DNA of 64,000 nucleotides from Mesorhizobium zhangyense. Lineage in GTDB: Bacteria; Pseudomonadota; Alphaproteobacteria; Rhizobiales; Rhizobiaceae. The notes beneath the pieces are model-generated. The model worked only from the letters and a program-made list of their open reading frames with translations, had not been told where the DNA came from and searched no databases. Positions 47,914 through 57,002 of this stretch are shown here, piece after piece. The number at the start of each line of letters is the position of its first letter. Within the stretch, counting starts at the first letter, position 1. The position numbers and the translations under genes are program-made. The stretch covers positions 62,001-126,000 of the forward strand of contig NZ_JAAKZG010000006.1 of NCBI RefSeq assembly GCF_011045115.1. Reading direction: 5' to 3'.

Positions 47914-48031
47914 GCTGCCCCTCACCCTTACCCTCTCCCCGTGAAGAACGGGGAGAGGGGGTCGTCATAGATAGAGCTTCGTTCTTCTCCCGCCTGCGGG
48001 GAGAAGGTGCCGGCAGGCGGATGAGGGGCAG
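47914..48031 (-). repeat. Palindromic intergenic element, family A (copy 3), inside an ABC operon
   Basis: 118 bp, same family and orientation as 20582-20740 but without the insert. It starts 17 bp after the substrate-binding gene and holds two strong hairpins, CCCTCTCCCCG...CGGGGAGAGGG and CTTCTCCCGC...GCGGGGAGAAG. The spacer between them differs from copies 1 and 2. Confidence 0.85.
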
Positions 48032-48107
48032 ACTCGACCTGCAAAGGAAACGGGCTAGGATAGGCATGTCGCCGGCGTTGCCGCGCATGCCAATCGGGAG
48101 GATTGTC

Positions 48108-49643
48108 ATGATATTATCGACACTTGACGGTCACGATCACCCGGCGCCTGACGCCGCGGTGCCCGGCCAGCCGATCCTGGAACTGAAGGGGCTGGAAAAG
48201 AAATATATCGGCACCCATGCGCTGAAGCCGGTCGACCTCGCCTTCAAGGTCGGGGAGATCCACGCCATCGTCGGCGAGAACGGTGCCGGCAAGTCGACGT
48301 TGATAAAGCTTCTGACCGGGGTCATCCCGCGCACCTCGGGCGAGGTGTTCTGGGACGGCAAACCGGTCGCGCTGGCAACACCCAACGAGGCGATTGCGCT
48401 CGGCATCAATGCCGTGCACCAGGAGGTGGTGCTGTGCCGTCACCTGACGGTTGCCGCCAACATGTTTCTCGGCGAGGAAGACACCCGCTTCGGCATGCTG
48501 CAGGGCCGCACCATGGTGCAGCGGGCGCAGAAGATCATCGACGATCTCGGCTTCAACCTGCCGGCGCATGTCATGCTCGGCGACCTCACCATCGGCCAGC
48601 AGCAGCTCATCGCAGCCGCCCGCGCCACCATACGCGGCACGCGCTTCCTGATTTTCGACGAGCCGACCGCCTACCTGACCCGCAAGGAGACCGAGCAGCT
48701 TTTCGCGCTGATCCGGCGGCTGGAGGCCGAAGGCGTCACCATCGTCTATATCAGCCACCGCATGGAAGAAGTGTTCGAGCTGGCGAGCCGTGTTTCGGTA
48801 CTGCGCGACGGCACGCTGGTCGGTACCCGCAACATCGCCGAGACCGACGATGCCGAACTTGTGCGGATGATGATCAACCGCTCGATCGAGCAGATCTACC
48901 ACAAGGACCATTTCGAGCCGGGCGAGACGATCGTCGGGGCGAAGAACCTGTCCGGCAAGGGCTTTGAGGACGTCTCGCTTTCCGTGCGGGCGGGCGAGAT
49001 CGTCGGGCTCTACGGGCTTATCGGCGCTGGCCGCAGCGAATTCGTGCTGACGCTCTATGGCCGCGAAAAGAAAAGCGCCGGCGAGATTTTCTGGAACGGA
49101 AAGCCGGCAAACATCCGCAACGAGCACGACGCGATGAAGCTCGGCATGGCGCTGGCGCCGGAAAGTCGCCGCGACCAGGGCCTTTGCCTCAATCTGTCGG
49201 TCGGCACCAATCTCAACCTGCCCATCTACAAACGCATCAGCAGCAAGCTTTTGATTTCCGGCGCGCAGGAGAAGTCGCATGCCGAGCGCCAGATCGGCGG
49301 GCTGCGCATCAAGACGGCGGGCCGGCACGCGCTGGCTTCCAGCCTGTCGGGTGGCAACCAGCAGAAGATCGTGATCGGCAAATGGCTCAACCACGGCGCC
49401 AAGCTGTTCATCTTCGACGAACCGACCGTGGGCGTCGATGTCGGCACCAAGGCGGAGATCTACCGCCTGTTCTCGACGCTGCTTTCGAAGGGCGCGGGCA
49501 TCATCCTGATCTCGTCCTACCTGCCGGAAGTCTATGAACTGGCCGATACGCTGCATGTGTTCCGGCGGGGGCGATTGGTGGCAAGCCATGCCCATGGGCA
49601 GGCCAGCCACGAAGAAGTCCTGACCGAAGCAATCGGCGTCTAA
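48108..49643 (+). CDS. Sugar ABC transporter ATPase with two nucleotide-binding domains (RbsA type)
   Basis: A 511-residue ATPase of the carbohydrate CUT2 family. In the first domain are Walker A GENGAGKST and Walker B FLIFDEPTAYLT; the signature is degenerate (LTIGQQQLIAAARA). In the second domain Walker A is reduced (GLIGAGRSE), and the signature LSGGNQQKIVIGKW and LFIFDEPTVGVD are present. This asymmetry is normal for RbsA/MglA. The ATG at 48108 has GGGAGG upstream. The N-terminal 25 residues are an extension rich in His, Asp and Pro. Confidence 0.94.
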   Translation: MILSTLDGHDHPAPDAAVPGQPILELKGLEKKYIGTHALKPVDLAFKVGEIHAIVGENGAGKSTLIKLLTGVIPRTSGEVFWDGKPVALATPNEAIALGINAVHQEVVLCRHLTVAANMFLGEEDTRFGMLQGRTMVQRAQKIIDDLGFNLPAHVMLGDLTIGQQQLIAAARATIRGTRFLIFDEPTAYLTRKETEQLFALIRRLEAEGVTIVYISHRMEEVFELASRVSVLRDGTLVGTRNIAETDDAELVRMMINRSIEQIYHKDHFEPGETIVGAKNLSGKGFEDVSLSVRAGEIVGLYGLIGAGRSEFVLTLYGREKKSAGEIFWNGKPANIRNEHDAMKLGMALAPESRRDQGLCLNLSVGTNLNLPIYKRISSKLLISGAQEKSHAERQIGGLRIKTAGRHALASSLSGGNQQKIVIGKWLNHGAKLFIFDEPTVGVDVGTKAEIYRLFSTLLSKGAGIILISSYLPEVYELADTLHVFRRGRLVASHAHGQASHEEVLTEAIGV

Positions 49644-49679
49644 CGCCGCGTCGACCAAGAAAAACAACGGGAAACGCCG

Positions 49680-50651
49680 ATGACCACCAGCACTGAAACG
49701 ACACCGATCGAGAAGCCGAAGCGGAATTACAACATCCTTTTCGGATTGACCCTGCTGGCGCTGCTGGTGCTCCTGTGGATCGCCCTTTCGCTCGCCACGC
49801 CGAGCTTCGCGTCGGGCATCAACATCGCAAACCTGCTGCGCCAGGGCTCGATGATCGCGATCCTCGCGGTCGGGCAGACCTTCGTCATCATCACCGGCGG
49901 CATCGACCTCTCGGTCGGCGCGATCGTCGGCTTCTGCACGGTTATCGTGGCGATGCTCATCAATGCCGGCTTTCCGGTGTGGCTGGCGGTCCTCGCTACG
50001 CTCGCACTTGGTGTGGCCATCGGCCTGTTCCATGGCTTCGGCATCGTCAAAATGGGCCTGCCACCCTTCATCATCACGCTGGCGACGCTGACCTCGCTGC
50101 GCGGCATCGGCCTTCTGATGACCAACGGCAATTCCATCTCGATCAAGAACGACGCCTTTTCGGAATTCTCGCGCAACTCCTTCCTCGGAGTCCCGAACCT
50201 GTTCTGGATGGTGATACTGGTGGCGATTCCCGCCTACATTTTCCTCCATCACAGCCGCTGGGGGCGCTATTTGTTCTCGGTTGGCTCGAATGCGGAAGCG
50301 TCGCGCCTGTCCGGCGTCAACGTCAACCGCACCATCTATCTCGCCTATACGCTCTCTGCGCTGTGCGCGGCTTTCGTCGGCGTGCTGCTGGCCTCGCGCA
50401 TCGGCATCGGCAACCCAACGCAGGCCGAGGGCTGGGAATTGCAGGCGATCGCCTCGTCGGTCATCGGCGGCACCAGCCTGTTCGGCGCCATCGGCTCCGT
50501 GCATGGGCCGCTGCTCGGCGCCTTCATCCTGGCGACGATCAACAACGGCGCGAACCTGCTGAACGTCAATTCGTTCTGGCAACGCATCATCACCGGCGCG
50601 CTCATCATCGTCATCGTCTATTTCGACGGCCTGCGCCGGCGCGGCAAGTAG
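49680..50651 (+). CDS. Sugar ABC transporter permease (RbsC type)
   Basis: A membrane component of the CUT2 importer, 323 residues, with eight to ten helices. GGIDLSVGAIVGFC is the family signature near residue 73, with the ATPase-contact loop GSNAEASRLSGVNV at about 202. It works with the ATPase and binding protein upstream; there is one permease gene, as expected for a homodimer. The ATG is 36 bp after the ATPase stop, with GGGAAACGCCG upstream. Confidence 0.94.
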   Translation: MTTSTETTPIEKPKRNYNILFGLTLLALLVLLWIALSLATPSFASGINIANLLRQGSMIAILAVGQTFVIITGGIDLSVGAIVGFCTVIVAMLINAGFPVWLAVLATLALGVAIGLFHGFGIVKMGLPPFIITLATLTSLRGIGLLMTNGNSISIKNDAFSEFSRNSFLGVPNLFWMVILVAIPAYIFLHHSRWGRYLFSVGSNAEASRLSGVNVNRTIYLAYTLSALCAAFVGVLLASRIGIGNPTQAEGWELQAIASSVIGGTSLFGAIGSVHGPLLGAFILATINNGANLLNVNSFWQRIITGALIIVIVYFDGLRRRGK

Positions 50652-50658
50652 ACAGCGT

Positions 50659-51699
50659 ATGAACAAGGCTGTGAAAACGATGCAGGCCCTGGTGTGCCGC
50701 GCGCCCGGCGAACTGGTGCTGGAAGAGCGCCCTGCCCCCGGCGAGCCGCCCGCCGGCTGGGCGCTGGTAGGTGTCAGCCACGTCGGCATCTGCGGCACCG
50801 ACTATCATATCTTCCAGGGCAAGCACCCCTTCCTCGAATATCCGCGCGTCATGGGACACGAGGTTTCGGGCACGGTGCTGAAAGCCGGCGAAGGCGTTTT
50901 TCTGCCGGTCGGCGAGACGGTCATCGTCAATCCTTACATCGCCTGCGGCACCTGCATTGCCTGCCGCAAGGGCAAACCGAACTGCTGCACGAAAATTCAG
51001 GTGCTCGGCGTCCACACCGACGGCGCGATGTGCGAGGAAATCTTCGTCCCGGCCGGCAATCTCTACCCGGCTCATGGGCTTTCGGCCACCGATGCTGCGA
51101 CGGTGGAATTCCTTGCCATCGGCGCACACGCCGTGCGCCGCTCGCTGGCGCCGGTGGGTTCGCGGGCCCTGGTCATCGGCGCCGGCCCGATCGGCATTGG
51201 CACAGCCATCTTTTCGCGCATCGCAGGCCATGAGGTGACGCTGCTCGACATGAGTGCGGAGCGGCTGGATTTCGCCGCGCGCGAGCTTGGTTTTTCCTCG
51301 ACCATCGGTCCGGATGAGCCGGCCACCCAGGGCGTTGCCCGAGCGTCAGACGGCGAAGGCTTCGACGTGGTGTTCGACGCGACCGGCAACACGGCGTCGA
51401 TCAAATCCTCTTTCGCCCATGTCGCGCATGGCGGCGTGCTGGTCATCGTCAGCGTCGTCAAGGACGACATCAGTTTTTCGGACCCCGAATTCCACAAGCG
51501 CGAGATGATGGTGATCGGCAGCCGCAACGCCACGCGGGAGGATTTCGACCATGTCGCGGAGTCCATCAGGCGTGGCCTCGTGCCGCTCGATCGCATCGTC
51601 ACGCATCGCACCACGCTTGCCGAGGCGCCCGGCGATCTCGCGCGCTGGGCGCACGAAAAATCCGGCCTGATCAAGGCCGTCATCGCCGTCGGCCGATAG
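50659..51699 (+). CDS. Zinc-dependent alcohol dehydrogenase, LgoD (L-galactonate 5-dehydrogenase)-like
   Basis: A medium-chain zinc dehydrogenase of 346 residues. The catalytic zinc residues are in GICGTDYHIF and MGHEVSG. The structural zinc motif is CGTCIACRKGKPNCC, and the NAD motif VIGAGPIGIG is near residue 172. By overall pattern it resembles the RspB/LgoD group, where LgoD oxidises L-galactonate to D-tagaturonate. This would feed the UxaB/UxaA-like enzymes at the start of the locus. The start at 50659 is eight bases after the permease stop; an internal ATG at 50680 is possible. Specificity is inferred from context. Confidence 0.75.
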   Translation: MNKAVKTMQALVCRAPGELVLEERPAPGEPPAGWALVGVSHVGICGTDYHIFQGKHPFLEYPRVMGHEVSGTVLKAGEGVFLPVGETVIVNPYIACGTCIACRKGKPNCCTKIQVLGVHTDGAMCEEIFVPAGNLYPAHGLSATDAATVEFLAIGAHAVRRSLAPVGSRALVIGAGPIGIGTAIFSRIAGHEVTLLDMSAERLDFAARELGFSSTIGPDEPATQGVARASDGEGFDVVFDATGNTASIKSSFAHVAHGGVLVIVSVVKDDISFSDPEFHKREMMVIGSRNATREDFDHVAESIRRGLVPLDRIVTHRTTLAEAPGDLARWAHEKSGLIKAVIAVGR

Positions 51700-51720
51700 A
51701 CGCAATCGCGGAGTTTTATC

Positions 51721-52545
51721 GTGAGGATCGACGCACACCAGCACTACTGGAAAATCGCGCGCGGCGACTATGACTGGATGGGACCAGCGGTCGCGCCGAT
51801 CATCCGCGATTATCTGCCAGCCGATTTGCAGCCGCATCTGAAGGCAGCAGGCATCGGGAAAACCGTCGTCGTGCAGGCAGCGGCGACGGTGGCGGAAACC
51901 GAGTTCATGCTGGAACTCGCCGAGCAGGAAGCCTCGATCGGTGGTGTCGTCGGCTGGATCGACCTCGATGCGCCGGACGCACTTGCCGTGTTGAAACGGC
52001 TGGCCGGCCACCAGAAATTCCGCGGCATAAGGCCGATGCTGCAGGATATCGACGATACGTTCTTCATCCTCGCCGAGCATCGGATCGCCGTGCTGGCGGC
52101 ATTGCCTTCGCTCGGCCTGGCATTCGACGCGCTGGTGCAGCCCCGCCATCTGCCGATTGTTGCAGCACTTGCCGACCGGCTACCGGAGCTACAAATCGTC
52201 GTCGATCATGGCGCCAAACCGTTCATTGCCAAGGGCATCACCGAACCATGGGCGAGCGATATGGCAGCGCTGGCACAGCGCCCGAACGTGTTTGCAAAAA
52301 TATCCGGCCTGTTGATCGAAGCCGGCGAGGACCGGTCTGCCACCGCATTGAAACCCTATGTCGAAACCCTGCTTTCGGCATTCGGGCCGGAGCGGCTCAT
52401 GTTCGGCAGCGACTGGCCGGTTCTCGAGCTGGCCGCCAGTTATGACGATTGGTGGCGGATCGCCAATGAGCTGACCGCGGGCTTGAACGCGGCCGAGCGC
52501 GACGCGATCTTCGGCGGGACGGCGGCGAGATTCTACCGGCTCTGA
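51721..52545 (+). CDS. Amidohydrolase-2 family lactonase (fuconolactonase-like)
   Basis: A 274-residue TIM-barrel hydrolase of the amidohydrolase superfamily, like L-fucono-1,5-lactonase and related sugar-lactone hydrolases. DAHQHYW at residues 3-9 and VVDHGAKP in the middle hold metal ligands; FGSDWPVL near 230 gives the catalytic aspartate. It would open the lactone made by the aldo/keto reductase. The GTG start at 51721 has GGAG eight bases upstream, 21 bp after the dehydrogenase gene. It is the last gene of the apparent operon. Confidence 0.82.
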   Translation: MRIDAHQHYWKIARGDYDWMGPAVAPIIRDYLPADLQPHLKAAGIGKTVVVQAAATVAETEFMLELAEQEASIGGVVGWIDLDAPDALAVLKRLAGHQKFRGIRPMLQDIDDTFFILAEHRIAVLAALPSLGLAFDALVQPRHLPIVAALADRLPELQIVVDHGAKPFIAKGITEPWASDMAALAQRPNVFAKISGLLIEAGEDRSATALKPYVETLLSAFGPERLMFGSDWPVLELAASYDDWWRIANELTAGLNAAERDAIFGGTAARFYRL

Positions 52546-52661
52546 TGCCTTGCACGCTTGAGATTGGTCGCTGACCTGAGGCGGCCAAACCTATGGGCCA
52601 GTGCCCTTATTCGCTTGCTCGGGGCGGATCGCAGCGCAATGCTGCCTTCGGAGGATCTGCC

Positions 52662-53309
52662 ATGGACAGCGAAGACGATGCGGAAGGGCGCGGCTATGCT
52701 TCCCCGCCGTGTTTCATGCATGAGCTGACGCCGGACGGACGCCCCGCCGATCTCGTCGCCTGGACCGATGTGGCGCGCTGGCGCAAGGCCGAGCGCAAGC
52801 GCCTGATCGACGAGCGCATGGCGGTGCCCGCGGAGGAGCGTGGCATTCGTACGGAAACAATCGCGGCGGCACTGACCAGCGCGATTGAGAACCCCGAGAA
52901 GCATCTGATCGGCATCTACTGGCCGTTTCGGGCAGAGCCGGACCTGCGCGGCTGGATGAACGAGATGATCGCAGCCGGCGCAAAAATCGCCCTGCCCGTG
53001 GTCATCGAGGCCGGCAAGCCGCTCGACTATCGCCAATGGGCGCCCGGCGAGCCGCTGGAACGTGGCGTCTGGAACATTCTCGTGCCGTCCAACGGTCCGG
53101 CAGTTTTTCCAACCGTGGTGATCGCGCCGCTTGTCGGCTTCGACGGCGAAAACTATCGCCTCGGCTATGGCGGCGGCTTCTTCGACCGCACGCTGGCGGC
53201 GATGCCCAGGAAGCCGCTGGTGATCGGCATCGGCTACGCGCAAGCGCGGCTCGCCACGATCTACCCGCAGCCGCACGACATACCAATGGACAGGATCATC
53301 ACCGGGTAG
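52662..53309 (+). CDS. 5-formyltetrahydrofolate cyclo-ligase family protein
   Basis: A 215-residue soluble protein. The C-terminal half has the family's ATP/folate site pattern, IAPLVGFDGENYRLGYGGGFFDRTL, where GYGGGFFDRTL is the usual signature. The N-terminal 30 residues are an extension. Family members convert 5-formyl-THF to methenyl-THF in folate one-carbon metabolism; histidine breakdown next door also feeds one-carbon units, but no link is proven. The ATG at 52662 has GGAGG seven bases upstream. It converges on hutC. Confidence 0.82.
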   Translation: MDSEDDAEGRGYASPPCFMHELTPDGRPADLVAWTDVARWRKAERKRLIDERMAVPAEERGIRTETIAAALTSAIENPEKHLIGIYWPFRAEPDLRGWMNEMIAAGAKIALPVVIEAGKPLDYRQWAPGEPLERGVWNILVPSNGPAVFPTVVIAPLVGFDGENYRLGYGGGFFDRTLAAMPRKPLVIGIGYAQARLATIYPQPHDIPMDRIITG

Positions 53310-53334
53310 ATCGTTTCAGATCTTGATGGAAACG

Positions 53335-53360
53335 GCCCTCACCCATACCCTCTCCCCGTT
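53335..53360. repeat. Fragment of family A element
   Basis: CCCTCACCCATACCCTCTCCCCG matches one end of the family A element with one change (GCCCCTCACCCTTACCCTCTCCCCG type), but the other half is missing. It abuts the family D palindrome, suggesting one element interrupted or replaced another. Confidence 0.5.
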
Positions 53361-53395
53361 ACAGCAGGGCGATCGCGGCAATCCGCTTCCAGCGC

Positions 53396-53526
53396 CGTCA
53401 TCCTCGGGCCTGTCCCGAGGATCTGCTTCCGCTCACGAAATTTCGATCACACGGCGAGGAAAGACCCACAATCGAAACACCGGCATTCGTGCGTAGATCC
53501 TCGGGACAAGCCCGAGGACGACGACG
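53396..53526. repeat. Palindromic intergenic element, family D
   Basis: CCTCGGGCCTGTCCCGAGGA on the left and TCCTCGGGACAAGCCCGAGGA on the right (53497-53517) are near-inverted copies around an inner segment with TTTCGATCAC...AATCGAAAC. Similar 'cctcgggacaagcccgagga' units are frequent in rhizobial genomes. It fills the gap between the cyclo-ligase and hutC, which are convergent. Confidence 0.7.
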
Positions 53527-53550
53527 TTTGAGCAGGATAGCGGTCTCGCC

Positions 53551-54285
53551 CTACCCGTTCTGCGACGGCGTGAAGCGCGCAACCAGCGTGTGGCTGTCGG
53601 CGGCATAGGTGAAGCGGACGTGGGTGACGGGATGCTCAGCGCTCCAGGTACGGCGCTCGACAACGAGGCAGGGAGAGCCGGCATCGATGTCCAGCGCGTC
53701 CGCGACGTCGTCGCTGGCAGCACTTGCCCTGATGCGGTGTTCGGCAGCACTCCATGGCACGCGGGCGATCAGCCACGGCCCCGGCGCGGTGTCGTCGAAC
53801 ATTTCGTCCGCCGCTTCCGGTACGGCAGCCAGATTGATCAGCCGCTCTTCCAGGCAGAAGGGGCGCTGCCCGGCGAAATGCCGGCAGGTCAGGTCGAGGA
53901 TAAGGCCTGATGGCCGAAGATCCATGAGCGCACGGTCCTGGGCCATGCTCTTGCGCTTCTGGCGCGTGCCCGGCTCGTAGCGGTAGGGCAGGCCAAGCGC
54001 CTGAACCTCGACCTTGATGTCGTGTATCTCGAGGATCGCAGCCTGCGACTGCGGCCGGCGAACGAAACTGCCGGACCGGCGCCGGCGCTCGATAAGCCCG
54101 GCCTTGGCAAGCTGCGACAGAGCCTTGTTCACCGTCATGCGCGAACAGCCATACTGCTCGGTCAGTTCGTGCTCGAAAGGAATGCGGTGGCCGGGCGCCC
54201 ATTCGCCCGAAAGGATGCGCTCGCTGATATCGGCGAGGATGCGCTGATGCAGCGACGTCGCTTCCTGTTCCCTTACCGCTTCCAC
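53551..54285 (-). CDS. hutC: Histidine utilisation repressor HutC
   Basis: A GntR-family repressor of the hut genes, released by urocanate. It has 244 residues: an N-terminal winged helix (residues 5-75, with GCSRMTVNKALSQLAKAGLI) and a C-terminal UTRA ligand domain (about 97-235, ERRTWSAEHPVTHVRFTY). It lies 27 bp downstream of hutF on the same strand, so it is co-transcribed and likely autoregulated through the palindrome at 55724-55739. Confidence 0.94.
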   Translation of the reverse strand: MEAVREQEATSLHQRILADISERILSGEWAPGHRIPFEHELTEQYGCSRMTVNKALSQLAKAGLIERRRRSGSFVRRPQSQAAILEIHDIKVEVQALGLPYRYEPGTRQKRKSMAQDRALMDLRPSGLILDLTCRHFAGQRPFCLEERLINLAAVPEAADEMFDDTAPGPWLIARVPWSAAEHRIRASAASDDVADALDIDAGSPCLVVERRTWSAEHPVTHVRFTYAADSHTLVARFTPSQNG

Positions 54286-54312
54286 CGTGTTTCCCCTATC
54301 CAGCTTCGCCGC

Positions 54313-55665
54313 TCACCGGGCGGAGAGCTGCATCATCACTGTTCGGAAGTTTTGGGCAATGGCCTCGCGCCGGAAATGTCTTCCGCCCGAGACAAGCTTC
54401 CTGCCACCGACCCAGACACTGTCGATACGCGTTCCATTGGCGAATATCCAGGCGTCGAGAATGCCATCGCCAGTCTTGCCCGCCAGCGAGGGATGATCGG
54501 CATCCAGCGAGATGAAATCGGCCGATGCGCCAACGACTATCTGCGCCGGACCCGCGCCGAGGGCAGTCGACCCGCCGGTCAAGGCTGCGTCGAACAGAGC
54601 GCGCCCGTTGGACCCGCCAGGAGCGGCCAGAACATTGCGCTGGCGATGGAAAAGCCGCTGCGAATATTCGAGCTGGCGCAGTTCGTCCGGCAGGCCGATC
54701 AGCACATTCGAATCCGAGCCGATGCCGAAACGGCCGCCATGTTCGATGAACAGCGGCGCGGAAAAAGTGCCGTCACCGAGATTGGCCTCGGTTATGGGAC
54801 ATAGCCCTGCGATCGCGCCGCTTTTCGCCATGGCGACGGTCTCGGCGTCGAGCATGTGGGTGGCGTGGATGAGGCACCAGCGGGCATCGACCGGTGCATG
54901 ATCGAGCAGCCATTGAACCGGGCGCGCGCCCGACCAGGCGATACAGTCCTCGACCTCCTTTATTTGCTCGGCGATGTGGATGTGGATGGGGGCGTCCGTC
55001 AGCGCCGTGACGGCGGCCAGTTCCTCAGGCGTGACGGCGCGCAAACTGTGAGGGGCAACGCCGACGACTGCGCCGGGCAGGTTTTTCAGCGCCGCACGGG
55101 CGCCGTCGAGCAATTGGGCAAAACTGTCGAGATCGTTGATGAAGCGGCGCTGGCCTTCATTGGGCGCGGTGCCACCGAAGCCCGAATGGGCATAGAAGAC
55201 GGGCAGCAACGTGAGATTAATGCCGGTGGTTTGCGCCGCTGATGCGATCCGCACCGCCATTTCGGCGATGTCGGCATAGTGCCCGCCATCGAGATCGTGA
55301 TGCAGATAATGAAACTCGCCGACGCGCGAAAAGCCCGCTTCCAGCATCTCGACATAGAGTTGGGCGGCAACCGCCTCGACCTGCTCCGGCGTCATCGACA
55401 GCGCAAAACGGTACATGACCTCGCGCCACGACCAGAAGCTGTCGGCGGAAGGGCCGCGCGTCTCGGCAAGGCCGGCCATGCCGCGCTGAAAGGCGTGGCT
55501 GTGCAGGTTCGGCATGCCGGGAAGGACGATCGCGTGATGCTCGTCGCCCACTTGTGGCGCGGCATCCGTTTCGACGCCGGCAATGCGCCCTGCTTCGACG
55601 GTCAGCCGAACATCGCTGCGCCAGCCGTCTGCCAGCAAGGCATTTTCCGCAAAGATCCCCGTCAT
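54313..55665 (-). CDS. hutF: Formimidoylglutamate deiminase
   Basis: Releases ammonia from N-formimidoyl-L-glutamate to give N-formyl-L-glutamate in the five-step histidine pathway. It has 450 residues and an amidohydrolase barrel. Seen are LHSHAFQRGMAGLAE (metal histidines), HIHIAEQ and IHATHM, and a late GSDSNVL with the catalytic aspartate. The ATG at 55665 has AGGGC upstream. Its presence means this organism uses the HutF route, and formylglutamate should then be cleaved by HutG, which is not in the window. Confidence 0.93.
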   Translation of the reverse strand: MTGIFAENALLADGWRSDVRLTVEAGRIAGVETDAAPQVGDEHHAIVLPGMPNLHSHAFQRGMAGLAETRGPSADSFWSWREVMYRFALSMTPEQVEAVAAQLYVEMLEAGFSRVGEFHYLHHDLDGGHYADIAEMAVRIASAAQTTGINLTLLPVFYAHSGFGGTAPNEGQRRFINDLDSFAQLLDGARAALKNLPGAVVGVAPHSLRAVTPEELAAVTALTDAPIHIHIAEQIKEVEDCIAWSGARPVQWLLDHAPVDARWCLIHATHMLDAETVAMAKSGAIAGLCPITEANLGDGTFSAPLFIEHGGRFGIGSDSNVLIGLPDELRQLEYSQRLFHRQRNVLAAPGGSNGRALFDAALTGGSTALGAGPAQIVVGASADFISLDADHPSLAGKTGDGILDAWIFANGTRIDSVWVGGRKLVSGGRHFRREAIAQNFRTVMMQLSAR

Positions 55666-55723
55666 TAGCCCTGCCCTCCGCTTTGCGTATAATCCATCAG
55701 CAAGACGCTTGCGTCCATCGTTA

Positions 55724-55739
55724 ATATGTATATACATAT
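55724..55739. promoter_or_regulatory. HutC operator: perfect 16-bp palindrome
   Basis: ATATGTATATACATAT reads the same on both strands. It lies in the 83-bp gap between the divergent hutF and hutI genes, 10 bp before the first hutI start, and overlaps a possible -10 (TATACA, 16 bp after TTGCGT). TGTA-N2-TACA is the kind of site bound by HutC, so one operator could shut both operons. Confidence 0.75.
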
Positions 55740-55748
55740 CAGAGCGGG

Positions 55749-57002
55749 ATGGAAACGGAAAAGATCATGCCGGATCGGGAGAGAGCCCAGTCGAACGAGG
55801 TCCGCATCTGGCGGAATGCGCGGCTTGTGACGCTCACTGAGCGCACGCCGGGCTTGGGCATTGTCGAGCAAGGCGCAATCGCTGCTCAAGGCGGCTGCAT
55901 CATTTATGCCGGATCTGAGAGCGATCTTCCCGTGGCCTTGCGCGACAAGGCCGAAATCATCGATTGCGAAGGCCACTGGATCACCCCCGGCCTGATCGAC
56001 TGCCATACGCATCTGGTTCACGCCGGCAACCGCGCCAACGAATTCGAGATGCGACTGGCAGGCGCGACCTATGAAGAGGTGGCCAAGGCCGGCGGCGGCA
56101 TCGTCTCGTCGGTGAAGTCCTTGCGTGCGGCGAGCGAGGACGAACTGGTGGCGCAGACCTTGCCCCGACTCGACGCCCTGATTGCCGAAGGCGTGACCAC
56201 CATCGAAATCAAATCCGGCTACGGGCTCGACCTCGAAAACGAGCGCAAATCGCTGAAGGCTGCACGACGCATGGGCGTTGAGCGGCCAGTGACGGTACGG
56301 ACGAGTTTCCTCGGCGCCCATGCGCTGCCCGCGGAAGCGAAAGGCGACAAGGATGCCTATATCAACGCCGTCGTAAACGACATGCTGCCGGCAATCGCTG
56401 CTGAAAAACTCGCCGACGCTGTCGACGGTTTCTGCGAGGGCATTGCTTTCTCGCCGGAGCAGATTTCCCGCGTCTTCGACAAGGCGAAAGAGCTCGGCCT
56501 GCCGGTAAAACTCCATGCCGACCAGCTTTCCAACCTGCATGGCGCAGCGCTTGCCGCACGCTATGGCGCGCTGTCGGCCGATCATCTCGAATATGCCGAC
56601 GAGGAAGGTGCTGCTGCGATGGCCAAGGCCGGCACCGTCGCAGTCATCCTGCCCGGTGCATTCTACTTCATCCGCGAGACGAAGAAGCCGCCGGTGGCGC
56701 TGTTTCGCGAGCATGGCGTGAAGATGGCCGTCGCCACCGACTGCAACCCCGGCACCTCGCCGCTGACCTCGCTGCTGCTGACCATGAACATGTCCGCGAC
56801 CCTGTTCGGCATGACGGTGGACGAGTGCATCGCCGGCGTGACCCGCGAGGCGGCGCGCGCGCTCGGCTTGCAAGCCGAGACCGGCACATTGGAAGCCGGC
56901 AAATGGGCCGACCTCGCTATCTGGGACATCGAGAGCCCGGCCGAGCTTGTCTATCGCATGGGGTTCAACCCGCTGCATCAACGCGTCTGGAGGGGCAGAT
57001 GA
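55749..57002 (+). CDS. hutI: Imidazolonepropionase
   Basis: Hydrolyses 4-imidazolone-5-propanoate to formimidoylglutamate, the third step of histidine breakdown. It has 417 residues and an amidohydrolase fold. Seen are [19 protein letters not shown] (metal histidines), [19 protein letters not shown] and [10 protein letters not shown] with the catalytic aspartate. The ATG at 55749 is close to the HutC operator; the ATG at 55767, preceded by GGAAAA, may be the true start and would spare six residues. Its stop overlaps the hutH start (ATGA). Confidence 0.95.
   Translation: METEKIMPDRERAQSNEVRIWRNARLVTLTERTPGLGIVEQGAIAAQGGCIIYAGSESDLPVALRDKAEIIDCEGHWITPGLIDCHTHLVHAGNRANEFEMRLAGATYEEVAKAGGGIVSSVKSLRAASEDELVAQTLPRLDALIAEGVTTIEIKSGYGLDLENERKSLKAARRMGVERPVTVRTSFLGAHALPAEAKGDKDAYINAVVNDMLPAIAAEKLADAVDGFCEGIAFSPEQISRVFDKAKELGLPVKLHADQLSNLHGAALAARYGALSADHLEYADEEGAAAMAKAGTVAVILPGAFYFIRETKKPPVALFREHGVKMAVATDCNPGTSPLTSLLLTMNMSATLFGMTVDECIAGVTREAARALGLQAETGTLEAGKWADLAIWDIESPAELVYRMGFNPLHQRVWRGR

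Noticed and set aside
48114-50798. Very long minus-strand open frame (about 894 codons) opposite the ABC importer genes
   Set aside because: The plus strand holds two clear ABC components with Walker and permease motifs. The minus frame spans both of them and resembles no protein.
53433-53750. Minus-strand frame containing a GLVPRIY-like peptide
   Set aside because: The peptide comes from translating the family D repeat, a frequent artefact in rhizobial genomes. The real gene here is hutC.
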